Assembly: GCA_039105265.1 (NCBI GenBank) | Contig: JAPFFF010000055.1 | Location: 372,001-436,000 of the forward strand | Reading direction: 5' to 3' | DNA: 64,000 nucleotides | Origin: Tritrichomonas musculus | Taxonomy: Eukaryota; Parabasalia; Tritrichomonadida; Tritrichomonadidae | Shown here: positions 20,228-29,600 of the stretch, piece by piece | Layout: the number at the start of each line of letters is the position of its first letter | Position numbering within the stretch: the stretch's first letter is position 1 | Program-made: the position numbers and the translations under genes | The notes under the pieces: model-generated | What the model saw: only the letters and a program-made list of their open reading frames with translations | Databases searched by the model: none | Told to the model about the DNA's origin: nothing

Positions 20228-20520
20228 ATGCCAAACTCTTCATCCTTTGATAAGGATCTTTATGCGCAATTAAAAATAATAATTGTAATCCATAAAGATC
20301 TTTTAAGCTTCTTTTATCAAATAAGTTCATTGATCCTTCAATGGTCGATATAAATGGTGAATCACCTATCGTTTATTCACTCAAATATGGAAAAATTGAC
20401 TTTTTCTTTGAATTCATGAAAAATGAAAAAGTGAAGTCATCATTGAAAACACGTGATTATTTGTTGCTGGCATATTATGCAGAAAAAAATGGATTTCAAA
20501 ATGTGAATGATTATCTTTTT
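20228..20520 (+). pseudogene. Deleted partial copy of the ankyrin gene
   Basis: It begins with the same start (MPNSSSFDKDLYAQLK) as the gene at 16207-18399. After about 26 codons it jumps, at the shared sequence TCTTTT, to a segment matching that gene's middle (SMVDINGESPIVYSLKYGK). The junction shifts the frame and the match ends near 20520 in unrelated sequence. A microhomology-mediated deletion is inferred. Confidence 0.85.
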
Positions 20521-21110
20521 TGTAGGAAGAGCGACCATTTTGCGACTTTTTGAGAGGCAGGTTTTGAATTGCTATTTGGCTATAAATTTAAAATACTCAT
20601 ATTTCATTTAAATTTTATAATGAAAAAGATTATGCCTTAGTAACTATTAATTTTATCATATTGTTTTATTTCAATATTATTATAGGGCGATTCAAAAGCC
20701 TTTAGACAAACTTTTTAATGCAATGCTTTTCAAATAAGTATATAAAAATGTTATAATATTAAAGCACATACTTTGCTCTTTAATGATAATTCACAGAAAT
20801 CCACACAAGTTTTGAGTGGTAATACCAAAAATTAATCAATTGATTTGAATTTATATTGCAAAAAAAAAAATCAGTTATTTCAAGAAGATCTTTTAAAAGA
20901 TCTTGAAATAAAAATGCACCGAGTACACAAGCCAAATCAAAAAAAAAAAAAACAATATGATAAAACAATGTTCTAATGGATTCTTCTTCAACTTTGCCTT
21001 CACGAAATATAAAATACCTTGAACTTAAAAAGTAAAAAAAAAATTGTTATGAATTGAAATTAATAAAACTAAACCATACTTTCGTATATTTATTATTATT
21101 TTTTAGTCAA
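20521..21110. other. Intergenic region with an imperfect palindrome
   Basis: No gene is seen. At 20875-20911 the sequence TTATTTCAAG...AAGATCTTTTAAAAGATCTT...GAAATAA forms an imperfect hairpin of about 17 bp per arm. Its role is unknown. Confidence 0.6.
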
Positions 21111-23264
21111 TTAATGAATCAAACGTTCGGTATTTGAAATAACTTGATTGATATCAACATCAGGAAGTTTTTTATTTAGCCAATTAATTGCTTTTTGTTC
21201 AATCAAGAACCAAGAATTTTTTTCTGCTTTTGATTTAACACGAAGTGCAGCAACAGCAAGAATTGTAGCAATGCAACATTTTTCAAGTTCATGATCAGAA
21301 ATTTTGATTCCTTCGATTTGTTTCACATCTAATCCAAGCATGGCATTTATCACATCAAGATTGTCCCAATAACCGGTGATTTTCTGATATCTTGTTAAAG
21401 CAAGCAAGTCATATTTAGATGTCTTTTCAACATGAACATCGCATCTTTGTGCTGCTTTTATACTTGGTGCCCTTCCACCAGTAGAATTCCGTGCTGTTCC
21501 TGACGAGTAATCAAAAAGAGTTTGTGATTTCATTCCAACATAACCGGTGTATTTGCAAAGAACACCACTTGAGAGGCTCATATCAATCACTCTTCTTTTT
21601 TCATCTTCTGAAACATTTTCTTTCATTTCAAATGCTCGAATCATGTTGAATACAAACAATGGTAGAATTGCTTTCCCTATATTTCTACCACCAGAACATC
21701 CGCTTGCATCTTCAGCAACATTTTCAATAGTTTGAATGTTTTCGATTGGAATTTCAATTGAATCATCTCCATATTTCCCTTCGATTACAATCCCGCCTTC
21801 AAATGATTTTTGTTTCTTTTCAGTGCAAAGATAAACAATTTCAGATCCGTTTGAATTCACTGGCCTGATTGGAAACGGTGAAACTTCAAAAGATTCGTTA
21901 TTTTCAACATGAACTTCAATGTTGATAAAGCTTGGATAAAACGAAGCTTTCAATTGGGGAATAACTTTTTCACTGATCGAATCGTTTTCATTCACAAAAT
22001 CACTTTTTCCACTTGATAATCTTGCCAATCCTTCAACAAGGCCTGCATCGCAAAATCGGCCCAAACCAATTGTGAAACATCGATTATCGTTTGAGTTATT
22101 AGAAACCAATTCAAAAACTTGTTCAACGTTATTCACTTCACCATCGGTTATAATGAATATTTGTCGTTGTCCATGCTTGATTTCTTCGTTAAAAATGCTT
22201 TCAAGAGGTGAATAAATATTAGTGCCACCAAATTCAGCCGAGAGCTTCTGTGCAACATCGATTGCATGTTCTGCATTTGCTTCATTGTATTCAACTGACT
22301 CGTCGAACAATTTCTCAAAAAATGACCCAAAACGAATGAAGTTGAAGTATGAATCAGGTGGAAGTGACTTGATGAAGAATTCAAGACATTCGCTTGCTCT
22401 CTGAATGGATGTTCCACCCATCGATCCACTGCAATCAACAACAAAGATGAACTCAGAATATATCACTTCTTTTGGCGGAAGATTTGGTGAAATTGTAACA
22501 GCACAACAGTCATAATTTGCATTTGCTAATGTTGATAATAATGCTGAACTTTCAATGTTTTCTGAAAATTCAAATGTTACAACAATTGAATTTTCAGTGA
22601 TTTCGTTTTCTTCAGATTTTTTGATTGAAAAAAGTTTTGTTTCTTCATTGAATTCGAAACCTTCAAAACTTGATGAAATTCTTTCAATTTTTTCACGATC
22701 ACCTTGGACAGTGAATGAAAAATCTGATGACTTTGAATACAATGAGTGGACTGATCCAGATGGAGTGTAAACATCTAAAGGAAATTTAATGAAGAAAACT
22801 TTTTCACTACTTATTTGGCCGGTAAATGCTAATTTCAAAATTACTTTGCATTCTGTGTTTGGAGGCAAATTACCAAGTTTAAACTCAGTTAATCCTGATC
22901 CTGTATTAGTGCCGAAGATTGCTGTGAGTCCTTGCTTAGTTGCATCGTCATAGGTTTCTTCTGCTTCTATTTTCGTTTGAATTTGTTTTTTGATGATTTC
23001 ATCGCCAACGACAAATGTTGTCTCATATATGCAAATCTTTAGGTCATTTGGAAAGACATATTTGACTTCTTTTGGAGTTGGTTCTGAATGCTCAAATGCT
23101 TGCGTTACTTCAAAATTGGTAACGAGACTATATTGAAATCCTTCGATTTTGATCGACTTCGCTTTCATTTCTTTGATTTTGTTTTCTTCTGTCATAAAAC
23201 AAGAGCCAAAAAGCATTTTATTTAATGGCTTTCTTTTTTCATATCCACCTTTCAGGCGCACCAT
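21111..23264 (-). CDS. VIT and VWA domain protein (ITIH-like)
   Basis: This 717-residue protein has an N-terminal VIT domain (about 15-170; motifs FPNDLKICIYETTFVVGDEII and the YDDA region). A von Willebrand A domain follows (about 268-440) with a complete MIDAS: DCSGS at 277-281, a T in the AEFGGTNIYSPL loop, and TDGE. The C-terminal part (about 450-717) is helical, like the same region in inter-alpha-trypsin inhibitor heavy chain-like and PARP4-like proteins of protists. No signal peptide or membrane segment is seen, so it is probably cytoplasmic. It is intact and unrelated in sequence to the VWA pseudogene at the left edge. The role is inferred as metal-dependent protein-protein interaction. 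Confidence 0.88.
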   Translation of the reverse strand: MVRLKGGYEKRKPLNKMLFGSCFMTEENKIKEMKAKSIKIEGFQYSLVTNFEVTQAFEHSEPTPKEVKYVFPNDLKICIYETTFVVGDEIIKKQIQTKIEAEETYDDATKQGLTAIFGTNTGSGLTEFKLGNLPPNTECKVILKLAFTGQISSEKVFFIKFPLDVYTPSGSVHSLYSKSSDFSFTVQGDREKIERISSSFEGFEFNEETKLFSIKKSEENEITENSIVVTFEFSENIESSALLSTLANANYDCCAVTISPNLPPKEVIYSEFIFVVDCSGSMGGTSIQRASECLEFFIKSLPPDSYFNFIRFGSFFEKLFDESVEYNEANAEHAIDVAQKLSAEFGGTNIYSPLESIFNEEIKHGQRQIFIITDGEVNNVEQVFELVSNNSNDNRCFTIGLGRFCDAGLVEGLARLSSGKSDFVNENDSISEKVIPQLKASFYPSFINIEVHVENNESFEVSPFPIRPVNSNGSEIVYLCTEKKQKSFEGGIVIEGKYGDDSIEIPIENIQTIENVAEDASGCSGGRNIGKAILPLFVFNMIRAFEMKENVSEDEKRRVIDMSLSSGVLCKYTGYVGMKSQTLFDYSSGTARNSTGGRAPSIKAAQRCDVHVEKTSKYDLLALTRYQKITGYWDNLDVINAMLGLDVKQIEGIKISDHELEKCCIATILAVAALRVKSKAEKNSWFLIEQKAINWLNKKLPDVDINQVISNTERLIH

Positions 23265-23600
23265 TCTATTAAATAAAAATTTTAATTGAATAAAAATAAT
23301 TGAATGCTTTATCGGTAATATAAACTATTCAAATTGAAATAAAAATTTTATGTGACTTTATTTTTCAAAGATTTACATGGCAGAAAAGAATAAACAGTCG
23401 CTTTTGTGTATGTACATATACTTTTCGTGTTTCATAAAATTAAAAGAATTATACTGAGATTTAAATATATAATTTATATAATTAATATAATTTTCACCTA
23501 TGTAAATAAACTAATGCTTGTTGAAATTTGAATTTTCATTTAAATATTTGGGTTATATTCTGAAATAAAAAATTCATTCTATATCAAATTGGTTCACCTT
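23265..23600. other. Short intergenic region
   Basis: I see nothing beyond AT-rich sequence. Confidence 0.6.
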
Positions 23601-24395
23601 TTAAAAATATTTTTTTAATGCAAACGCCAATCCATCATGGTTATTATCCAAAGTAGCATTTTTGATTCTATTTTTTATGCTTTCAGGCGCATTACCCATT
23701 GCAAATCCATGACCAACAGATTCAAGCATTTCAACATCATTATAATTATCACCGAACGCTAAAACATCTTTCATATCAATATTCCACATTTTACATAAAT
23801 GGGAAACAGCATTTGCTTTATTCACGCCATTCATCATTATTTCGAGATAAGTTTTCGAAGACTTCACAACAGTAAATTCAGGAAATTTTTTGGATATTTT
23901 TTCTTCAATGTCAAAAATTTCATCAGGATGACACATGCACAAAATATCATGAACCATTTGGCCTTCTTTTAATGAATTGATGTCGCCTTCAATGGACTCA
24001 ATGCATGATGCTTTTTCTTCTTCTTTAACTTCTGGATTATTTCGATTTTCTGTGATCCAATCATCAAAAGAAAACAAATTTAATGTCAAATTAAACTTGC
24101 TCTTTTTGATAAAATCGATAATTTTTATGGCTGCTTCAATTGTCATACCTTTTTCATAAATTATATTTTTATTCTCATCTAAAATGATGGAACCACTATA
24201 TGCAATGATGGGACAATTAAATTTATATTTATTTAGAACAGAAAAAATGCCTGATGGACTCCTCCCCGATACTAAAACAAATTTAATATCTTTTTGTAGA
24301 AGACTTTGAATAGAAAGCCTAGTATTTTCTGTCATCATATGTTGATCATTTAATAATGTTCCATCAATATCGCTAAATACAGCCTTAATACTCAT
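23601..24395 (-). CDS. Cof-type HAD-superfamily hydrolase
   Basis: This 264-residue protein has the full HAD set: motif I FSDIDGTLL (nucleophile D8 and acid/base D10 of the DxD), motif II VLVSGRSP, a lysine in the NGVNKANAV segment, and motif IV GDNYNDVEML. The cap between motifs II and III is of the type-IIB alpha/beta kind found in Cof/YbiV sugar phosphatases. These enzymes dephosphorylate sugar phosphates and similar metabolites; the substrate cannot be told. The compact bacterial-type architecture is common in trichomonads, where transfer from bacteria is often proposed, but I cannot test it here. It is complete, starting at the first ATG. Confidence 0.9.
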   Translation of the reverse strand: MSIKAVFSDIDGTLLNDQHMMTENTRLSIQSLLQKDIKFVLVSGRSPSGIFSVLNKYKFNCPIIAYSGSIILDENKNIIYEKGMTIEAAIKIIDFIKKSKFNLTLNLFSFDDWITENRNNPEVKEEEKASCIESIEGDINSLKEGQMVHDILCMCHPDEIFDIEEKISKKFPEFTVVKSSKTYLEIMMNGVNKANAVSHLCKMWNIDMKDVLAFGDNYNDVEMLESVGHGFAMGNAPESIKNRIKNATLDNNHDGLAFALKKYF

Positions 24396-24826
24396 TTTAA
24401 CCTTGGATATTTCACAAAAATTCTTATATCAAAAATTTGTTAAAAACGATAAAATCATATAGAAAATGATCTCTTTCAAAATCTTTTCAATTGTTCAATT
24501 CTGGAAATATAACAAGCCTAGAAAATAATCTAAACAAAAAAAAATTGATGTAAAAATAAAAATTCGAAATTAATTGAATTTTGAACATTTAAAAAAAGTT
24601 GAATCTAATATGAGAATCAATTCAATATTTTCTTCAATGAAAATTTGACTTTTTTTTTATTTAAGTCACCTTTCATTTATTCAAAAATGCTGCCTAAATT
24701 GATCTGTTAAAACTTTAAATGATGAAAAATATTTAATTTATATTCTTCAAATATAGACAAAAACGTATTTTGTGAATTATAAATTCTTTCATCAAAGATT
24801 TCATTTTAAAAATCATAAATATTTTG

Positions 24827-24858
<32 letters not shown>

Positions 24859-24960
24859 AATTAGATCAACAACATATATAAAAATTTTCAAAAAGAAAAG
24901 AAAAATCAACGTAAATACAAGAAATACATATAATTCATATCATATTTTATAAAATAACCA
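24396..24960. other. AT-rich intergenic region with a 30-base T run
   Basis: No gene is seen. An uninterrupted run of 30 T occupies 24828-24857. Confidence 0.6.
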
Positions 24961-26205
24961 CTAATGAGTAGCCTCTATATCAATTTTATCAATTTCACTT
25001 ATCGAAAAAGATTTTTTACTTTCAATTCTTGACCATTCAATCAAAGCATGATAGAGCGCGCCCATTGAAGACAAATTTCTCTGGCTATATTGCACGAACA
25101 CGCAGACATTTGACACCCATTCACTTTTTGTGAAGTGCATGAACTCATCTCTGCACATTGCCACGTGTTTCTGGAGTGCTTTGTGTCCGTCATCGAACAC
25201 GGAGTAAGACAGGAAGACGGACTTGCATTTGAACCCAACAGCGCATGTTTTAGCGAATCTCATGATGAACTTAAAATGTGTCTCGAGTGCCTTTGAAGCT
25301 ACAGGATCGTTGACATCCTTCTCAATTTCCTTAATTTGATCGAATTCCTTTGAATTCGAAGTCCTTACAGAATTGTGCTTCAAGTTTGGCGTGTACAAAC
25401 TGCTCGGCTGATTACTTTCCTTCATCTTCTTCATCAGTTCGAAATCGTAGCAAGTTTGAAGGCCCCTGTAAGAGCAAATGTCTTCCCATTCAGCTGCCTC
25501 GCCTTTTCTCTCACGAATGAAGTTCATCAACTCGAGTTCTTCCTCATAATTCGGCTCTTCTGGCCCGCAGATCTGCAGCAACGAATGTCCCCACTCAGAC
25601 GAGATGACGCTGTAAGAATTGGTCGAATCCATTGGAATTATGAAGGCTGCGCCCAAACCGACACTAATTTGTAAAACAACCGCCGCATCGCTTGAAAAAT
25701 ATAACGGATATAAGGCGGGCATCGCATCCATGGCTGGAGGCTTCCAAAGTGGAAGAAACGCGTCTTCAAGGCCGTAAAATTCGTCGGTGGAAATGATGCC
25801 GTGTCCAAGCGCTTGTATGTCGTTTATCATGCTGATTTTGCCAGTGTTGAAGCATTTGAAAACTGTAAAATCGCTCTGTTTAAAATGATTGTCGCCTGAA
25901 GACCACCAATTCGTAATCTCAACAACATCGTTCTTGACCGGTCCTGGAAATGATATCGTGGTTGATAAAATAACAATACTGGGCTCAATTGAATTTATCA
26001 TATTGTCAAATTCATCAATTTTTCTTAAGATTTCTTCTTTGGAAAATTCACCATTTTCTGTTTGAATATAGGATTCTGATAATTCTAGAAGCGCTGGATG
26101 AACACAAAAGGTAATCCCATCTTTACATACAAAAATTCCTAACACTGATTGCTTAAATTCGTCGTTTTTTAGTATGTCTCGCGTTCTATGAAGACGTAAA
26201 TCCAT
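24961..26205 (-). CDS. Glucokinase-like protein, divergent
   Basis: This 414-residue protein has the layout of bacterial-type glucokinase. SFPGPV followed by VVEITNWW corresponds to the GPV...TNW motif. MINDIQALGHGI carries the catalytic aspartate, VGLGAAFIIP the second phosphate loop, SSEWGHSLLQI the EGGH region, and ICSYRGLQTCYDFE the LSGxGL region. The usual N-terminal phosphate loop (DxGGT) is not visible: the protein begins MDLRLHRTRDILKNDEF and goes straight to GIFVCKDG. The EGGH motif reads EWGH and the GTGLG loop reads SVGLG. Either the enzyme is unusual or it has a non-catalytic role. The base composition is slightly more GC-rich than its surroundings. Confidence 0.75.
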   Translation of the reverse strand: MDLRLHRTRDILKNDEFKQSVLGIFVCKDGITFCVHPALLELSESYIQTENGEFSKEEILRKIDEFDNMINSIEPSIVILSTTISFPGPVKNDVVEITNWWSSGDNHFKQSDFTVFKCFNTGKISMINDIQALGHGIISTDEFYGLEDAFLPLWKPPAMDAMPALYPLYFSSDAAVVLQISVGLGAAFIIPMDSTNSYSVISSEWGHSLLQICGPEEPNYEEELELMNFIRERKGEAAEWEDICSYRGLQTCYDFELMKKMKESNQPSSLYTPNLKHNSVRTSNSKEFDQIKEIEKDVNDPVASKALETHFKFIMRFAKTCAVGFKCKSVFLSYSVFDDGHKALQKHVAMCRDEFMHFTKSEWVSNVCVFVQYSQRNLSSMGALYHALIEWSRIESKKSFSISEIDKIDIEATH

Positions 26206-26653
26206 AATATAATGATTTATTCTTAAAAAGTTCTCTTTATGTGCTCATAAAAAGTTTCATCCGTTTGAGTAAATTTTTCTGAATAAAATGTTATTGTAAA
26301 AAAATCTTAGTTAAAAATTTATTAATCATTATTTTTTATTTATTTTAATATTTTTTATATATCTGTAAATTATTTTTGAATATTTAATTTCAAAAATTTA
26401 AAATAGATTTTGGGATATTAACATTATTTAAAAAATGATCTTTTTCTTTAATATTCAAAGAGTTAATTCAATTTATTACATTTGTCTATTTTATACTTTT
26501 CTGGCTATATGATCAATAAAAACTATATTTTATTTGATATTTGACTTTTATAAAATAAAATTCATAATAATTTACTTTTATTTTATTATGTTGTGTAAAA
26601 TTCACTTAATTTTCCAACTAAACCTAAAAATTTACAAATTACAAATTATTGAA
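26206..26653. other. AT-rich intergenic region
   Basis: No supported feature is seen. Confidence 0.6.
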
Positions 26654-29600
26654 TCAATTATCATCATATTTATTTTCATAATTATCATCATAATCGTCAT
26701 CAATATCATCGTCATCATCACATAAAGATGTTTCATTTTCATCATTATTGTCATTCTCATTCTCATCTTTTAAAATTTGAATGATCTCTGTTTCTTTCAT
26801 TTCATTATTACAATTTTCACTTTCATCAATTTCAGATTCAGAAGAAATTTTTATTTCATTTTGATTTTGAACTTTTTTTGTATTCAAATCTCTGCTTTTT
26901 GCATTTTTATCTTGTGATTTTTCTGTTAAAAAATGCAAATCATCATTTTTTGAATTAGATTGACTTGTGGCTATTTGCTGATTTGATTTATCAGTAATTT
27001 TTTCACCTTGATTAATTTTAGGTTTATCTTTTTGAATTTGTGAATTTGGTGCGATTTCTTCTTGTGCATTAAAAGTGAATATTTTTTGATTTTTTGATGA
27101 ACTTTTTAATGGTTGGTGATTCAATGCTTCGTTTAAATATTGTTGATTAGAAAATCCAATAAATGTGTAAATTTTGTTTGTTCCTGGGAGATAATGGAAT
27201 CGTTGAATATCTGTCGAAAAGTTTATTCCAAATATCGTTCGATAACTTCTTTCTGATAGCTTATAATTTGGATTTGATAGTTCTTCAATATAGAGATAAA
27301 ATGTATTCTTCTTTGGTTCAAATGTTCGATAAACTGATTTATTTGAATTTTGATTGATTTGTCTGGGAGGTGCCGAGGTTTGTTTTTGTTCATTAGAATC
27401 AGTTGCTTTTTTAGATGATGAGATTGTTTTTGGTTCAAAATTAATTTGATTCTTGTTGTTGACTTCATTCGATTTTTCTTTTGGAGGCGATTTTAATTGA
27501 TCATTTTCTGGCTTAGATCTATCAGTGATCGCTTGTAAATTTGAAGTAGAATTATTATTATCATTTGTATTTTCAAACGAAAAATAAAATTCATCATTTT
27601 TTGAATTATTTTGACTTGCGGTTGTTTGTTGATTTGTTTTATCAGTAATTTTATTATCTTGATTAATTTTAGGTTTATCTTTTTGAATTTGTGAATTTGA
27701 TGTGATTTCTTCTTGTGTATTGAAAATGAAGATTTTTTGATGTTTTGATGAACTTTTTAAAATTTGGTGATTCAATGCTTCGTTTAAATATTGTTGATTA
27801 GAAAATCCAATAAATGTGTAAATTTTGTTTGTTCCTGGGAGATAATGGAATCGTTGAATATCTGTCGAAAAGTTTATTCCAAATATCGTTCGATAACTTC
27901 TTTCTGATAGCTTATAATTTGGATTTGATAATTCTTCAATATAGAGATAAAATGTATTCTTCTTTGGTTCAAATGTTCGATAAACTGATTTATTTGAATT
28001 TTGATTGGTTTTTATGGGAGGTGCCGAGGTTTGTTTTTGTTCATTAGAATCAGTTGCTTTTTTAGATGATGAGATTGTTTTTGGTTCAAAATTAATTTGA
28101 TTTTTGTTGTTGACTTCATTCGATTTTTCTTTTGGAGGCGATTTTAATTGATCATTTTCTGGCTTAGATTGGCCATTGATCGCTTGTAAATTTGAAGTAG
28201 AACTATTTTTATTATTTGTATTTTCAGATGAAAAATAAAATTCATCATTTTTTGAATTAGATCGACTTGTGGTCGTTTGTTGATTTGATTTATCAGTAAT
28301 TTTATTATTTGCTTTTATTTTCGGTTTATCTTTTTGATTTTTTGAATTTGATGTGGTTTCTTCTTGTGTATTAAAAGTGAATATTTTTTGATTTTTTGCT
28401 GAACTTTTTAATGATTGATGATTTAACGCTATGATTAAATTTATTTGACTTGAAAATCCAATAAATGTGTAAATTTCGTTTGTTCCTGGGAGATAATGGA
28501 ATCGTTGAATATCTGTCGAAAAGTTTATTCCAAATATCGTCCGATAACTTTTTTCTGATGATTTATAATTTGGACTTGATAATTCTTCAAAATAAAGATA
28601 AAATGTATTCTTCTTTGGTTCAAATGTTCGATAAACTGATTTATTTGAATTTTGATTGACTTGTATTGGAGGTGCCGAGGTTTGTTTTTGTTCATTAGAA
28701 TCAGTTGCTTTTTTAGATGATGAAATTGTTTTCGGTTCAAAATTAATTTGATTCTTGTTGTTGACTTCATTCGATTTTTCTTTTGGAGGCGATTTTAATT
28801 GATTATTTTCTGGCTTAGATCTATCAGTGATCGCTTGTGATTTTGAAGTAGAATTATTATTATCATTTGTATTTTCAGATGAAAAATAAAATCCATCATT
28901 TTTTGAATTATTTTGACTTGTAGTTGTTTGTTGATTTGTTTTATCAGTAATTTTATTATCTTGATTATTCTTAGGTTTATTTTTCGATATTTGTGAATTT
29001 GATGTGGTTTCTTCTTGTGTATTGAAAATGAAGATTTTTTGATTTTTTGCTGAACTTTTTAATGGTTGGTGATTCAATGCTTCGTTTAAATATTGTTGAT
29101 TAGAAAATCCAATAAATGTGTAAATTTTGTTTGTTCCTGGGAGATAATTGAATCGTTGAATATCTGTCGAATAATTTATTCCAAATATCGTTCGATAACT
29201 TTTTTCTGATAACTTCAAATTTGGATTTAATAATTCTTCAATATAAAGATAAAACGTATTCTTCTTTGGTTCAAATATTTGATAAACTGATTTATTTGAA
29301 TTTTGATTGATTTGTCTGGGAGGTGCCGTAGTTTGTTTTTGCTCTTTGGAATCAGTTGCTTTTTTAGGTGATGAAGTGTTTTTTGATTCAGTATCTTTTT
29401 TCTTCTTTTTATTTTTACTCGAAATATTTGTTGTATCAGCGATTTCCACTTGAACATCATTTTTTGCTTTTTTATTATCCAAACTAATAGGAATGTGTTG
29501 ATTTATAAAGACATCAGCTGAAGGAACTGAATAATTATTACTACTTTCTGTTTTTTCAAAACGATAAAATTTAATTGGCAAATCATTATAAGTCAAAATA

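Larger units (their letters stand above)
18322..20306. repeat. Large inverted duplication carrying a tRNA and 14-3-3 fragments
   Basis: The sequence from about 18322 to 19086 reappears in reverse complement from about 19534 to 20306, with few substitutions over roughly 770 bp per arm. Each arm holds the 5' end of the ankyrin gene, its upstream region, the 97-codon 14-3-3 fragment, a poly-T tract and tRNA-Val sequence. The arms are separated by about 450 bp that contains an ornithine decarboxylase relic. The right arm continues into a second segment (20306-20520) that matches the ankyrin gene near 16691-16905 after an internal deletion of about 1.4 kb. Confidence 0.92.

Noticed and set aside
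26534-26725. 63-codon isoleucine-rich ORF
   Set aside because: It overlaps the acidic tail of the repeat gene in antisense (GAT repeats read as ATC), so it is a shadow.
27163-28659. Repeated plus-strand ORFs starting MCKF
   Set aside because: They recur every 651 bp because they are antisense to the tandem repeats of the 1566-residue gene.
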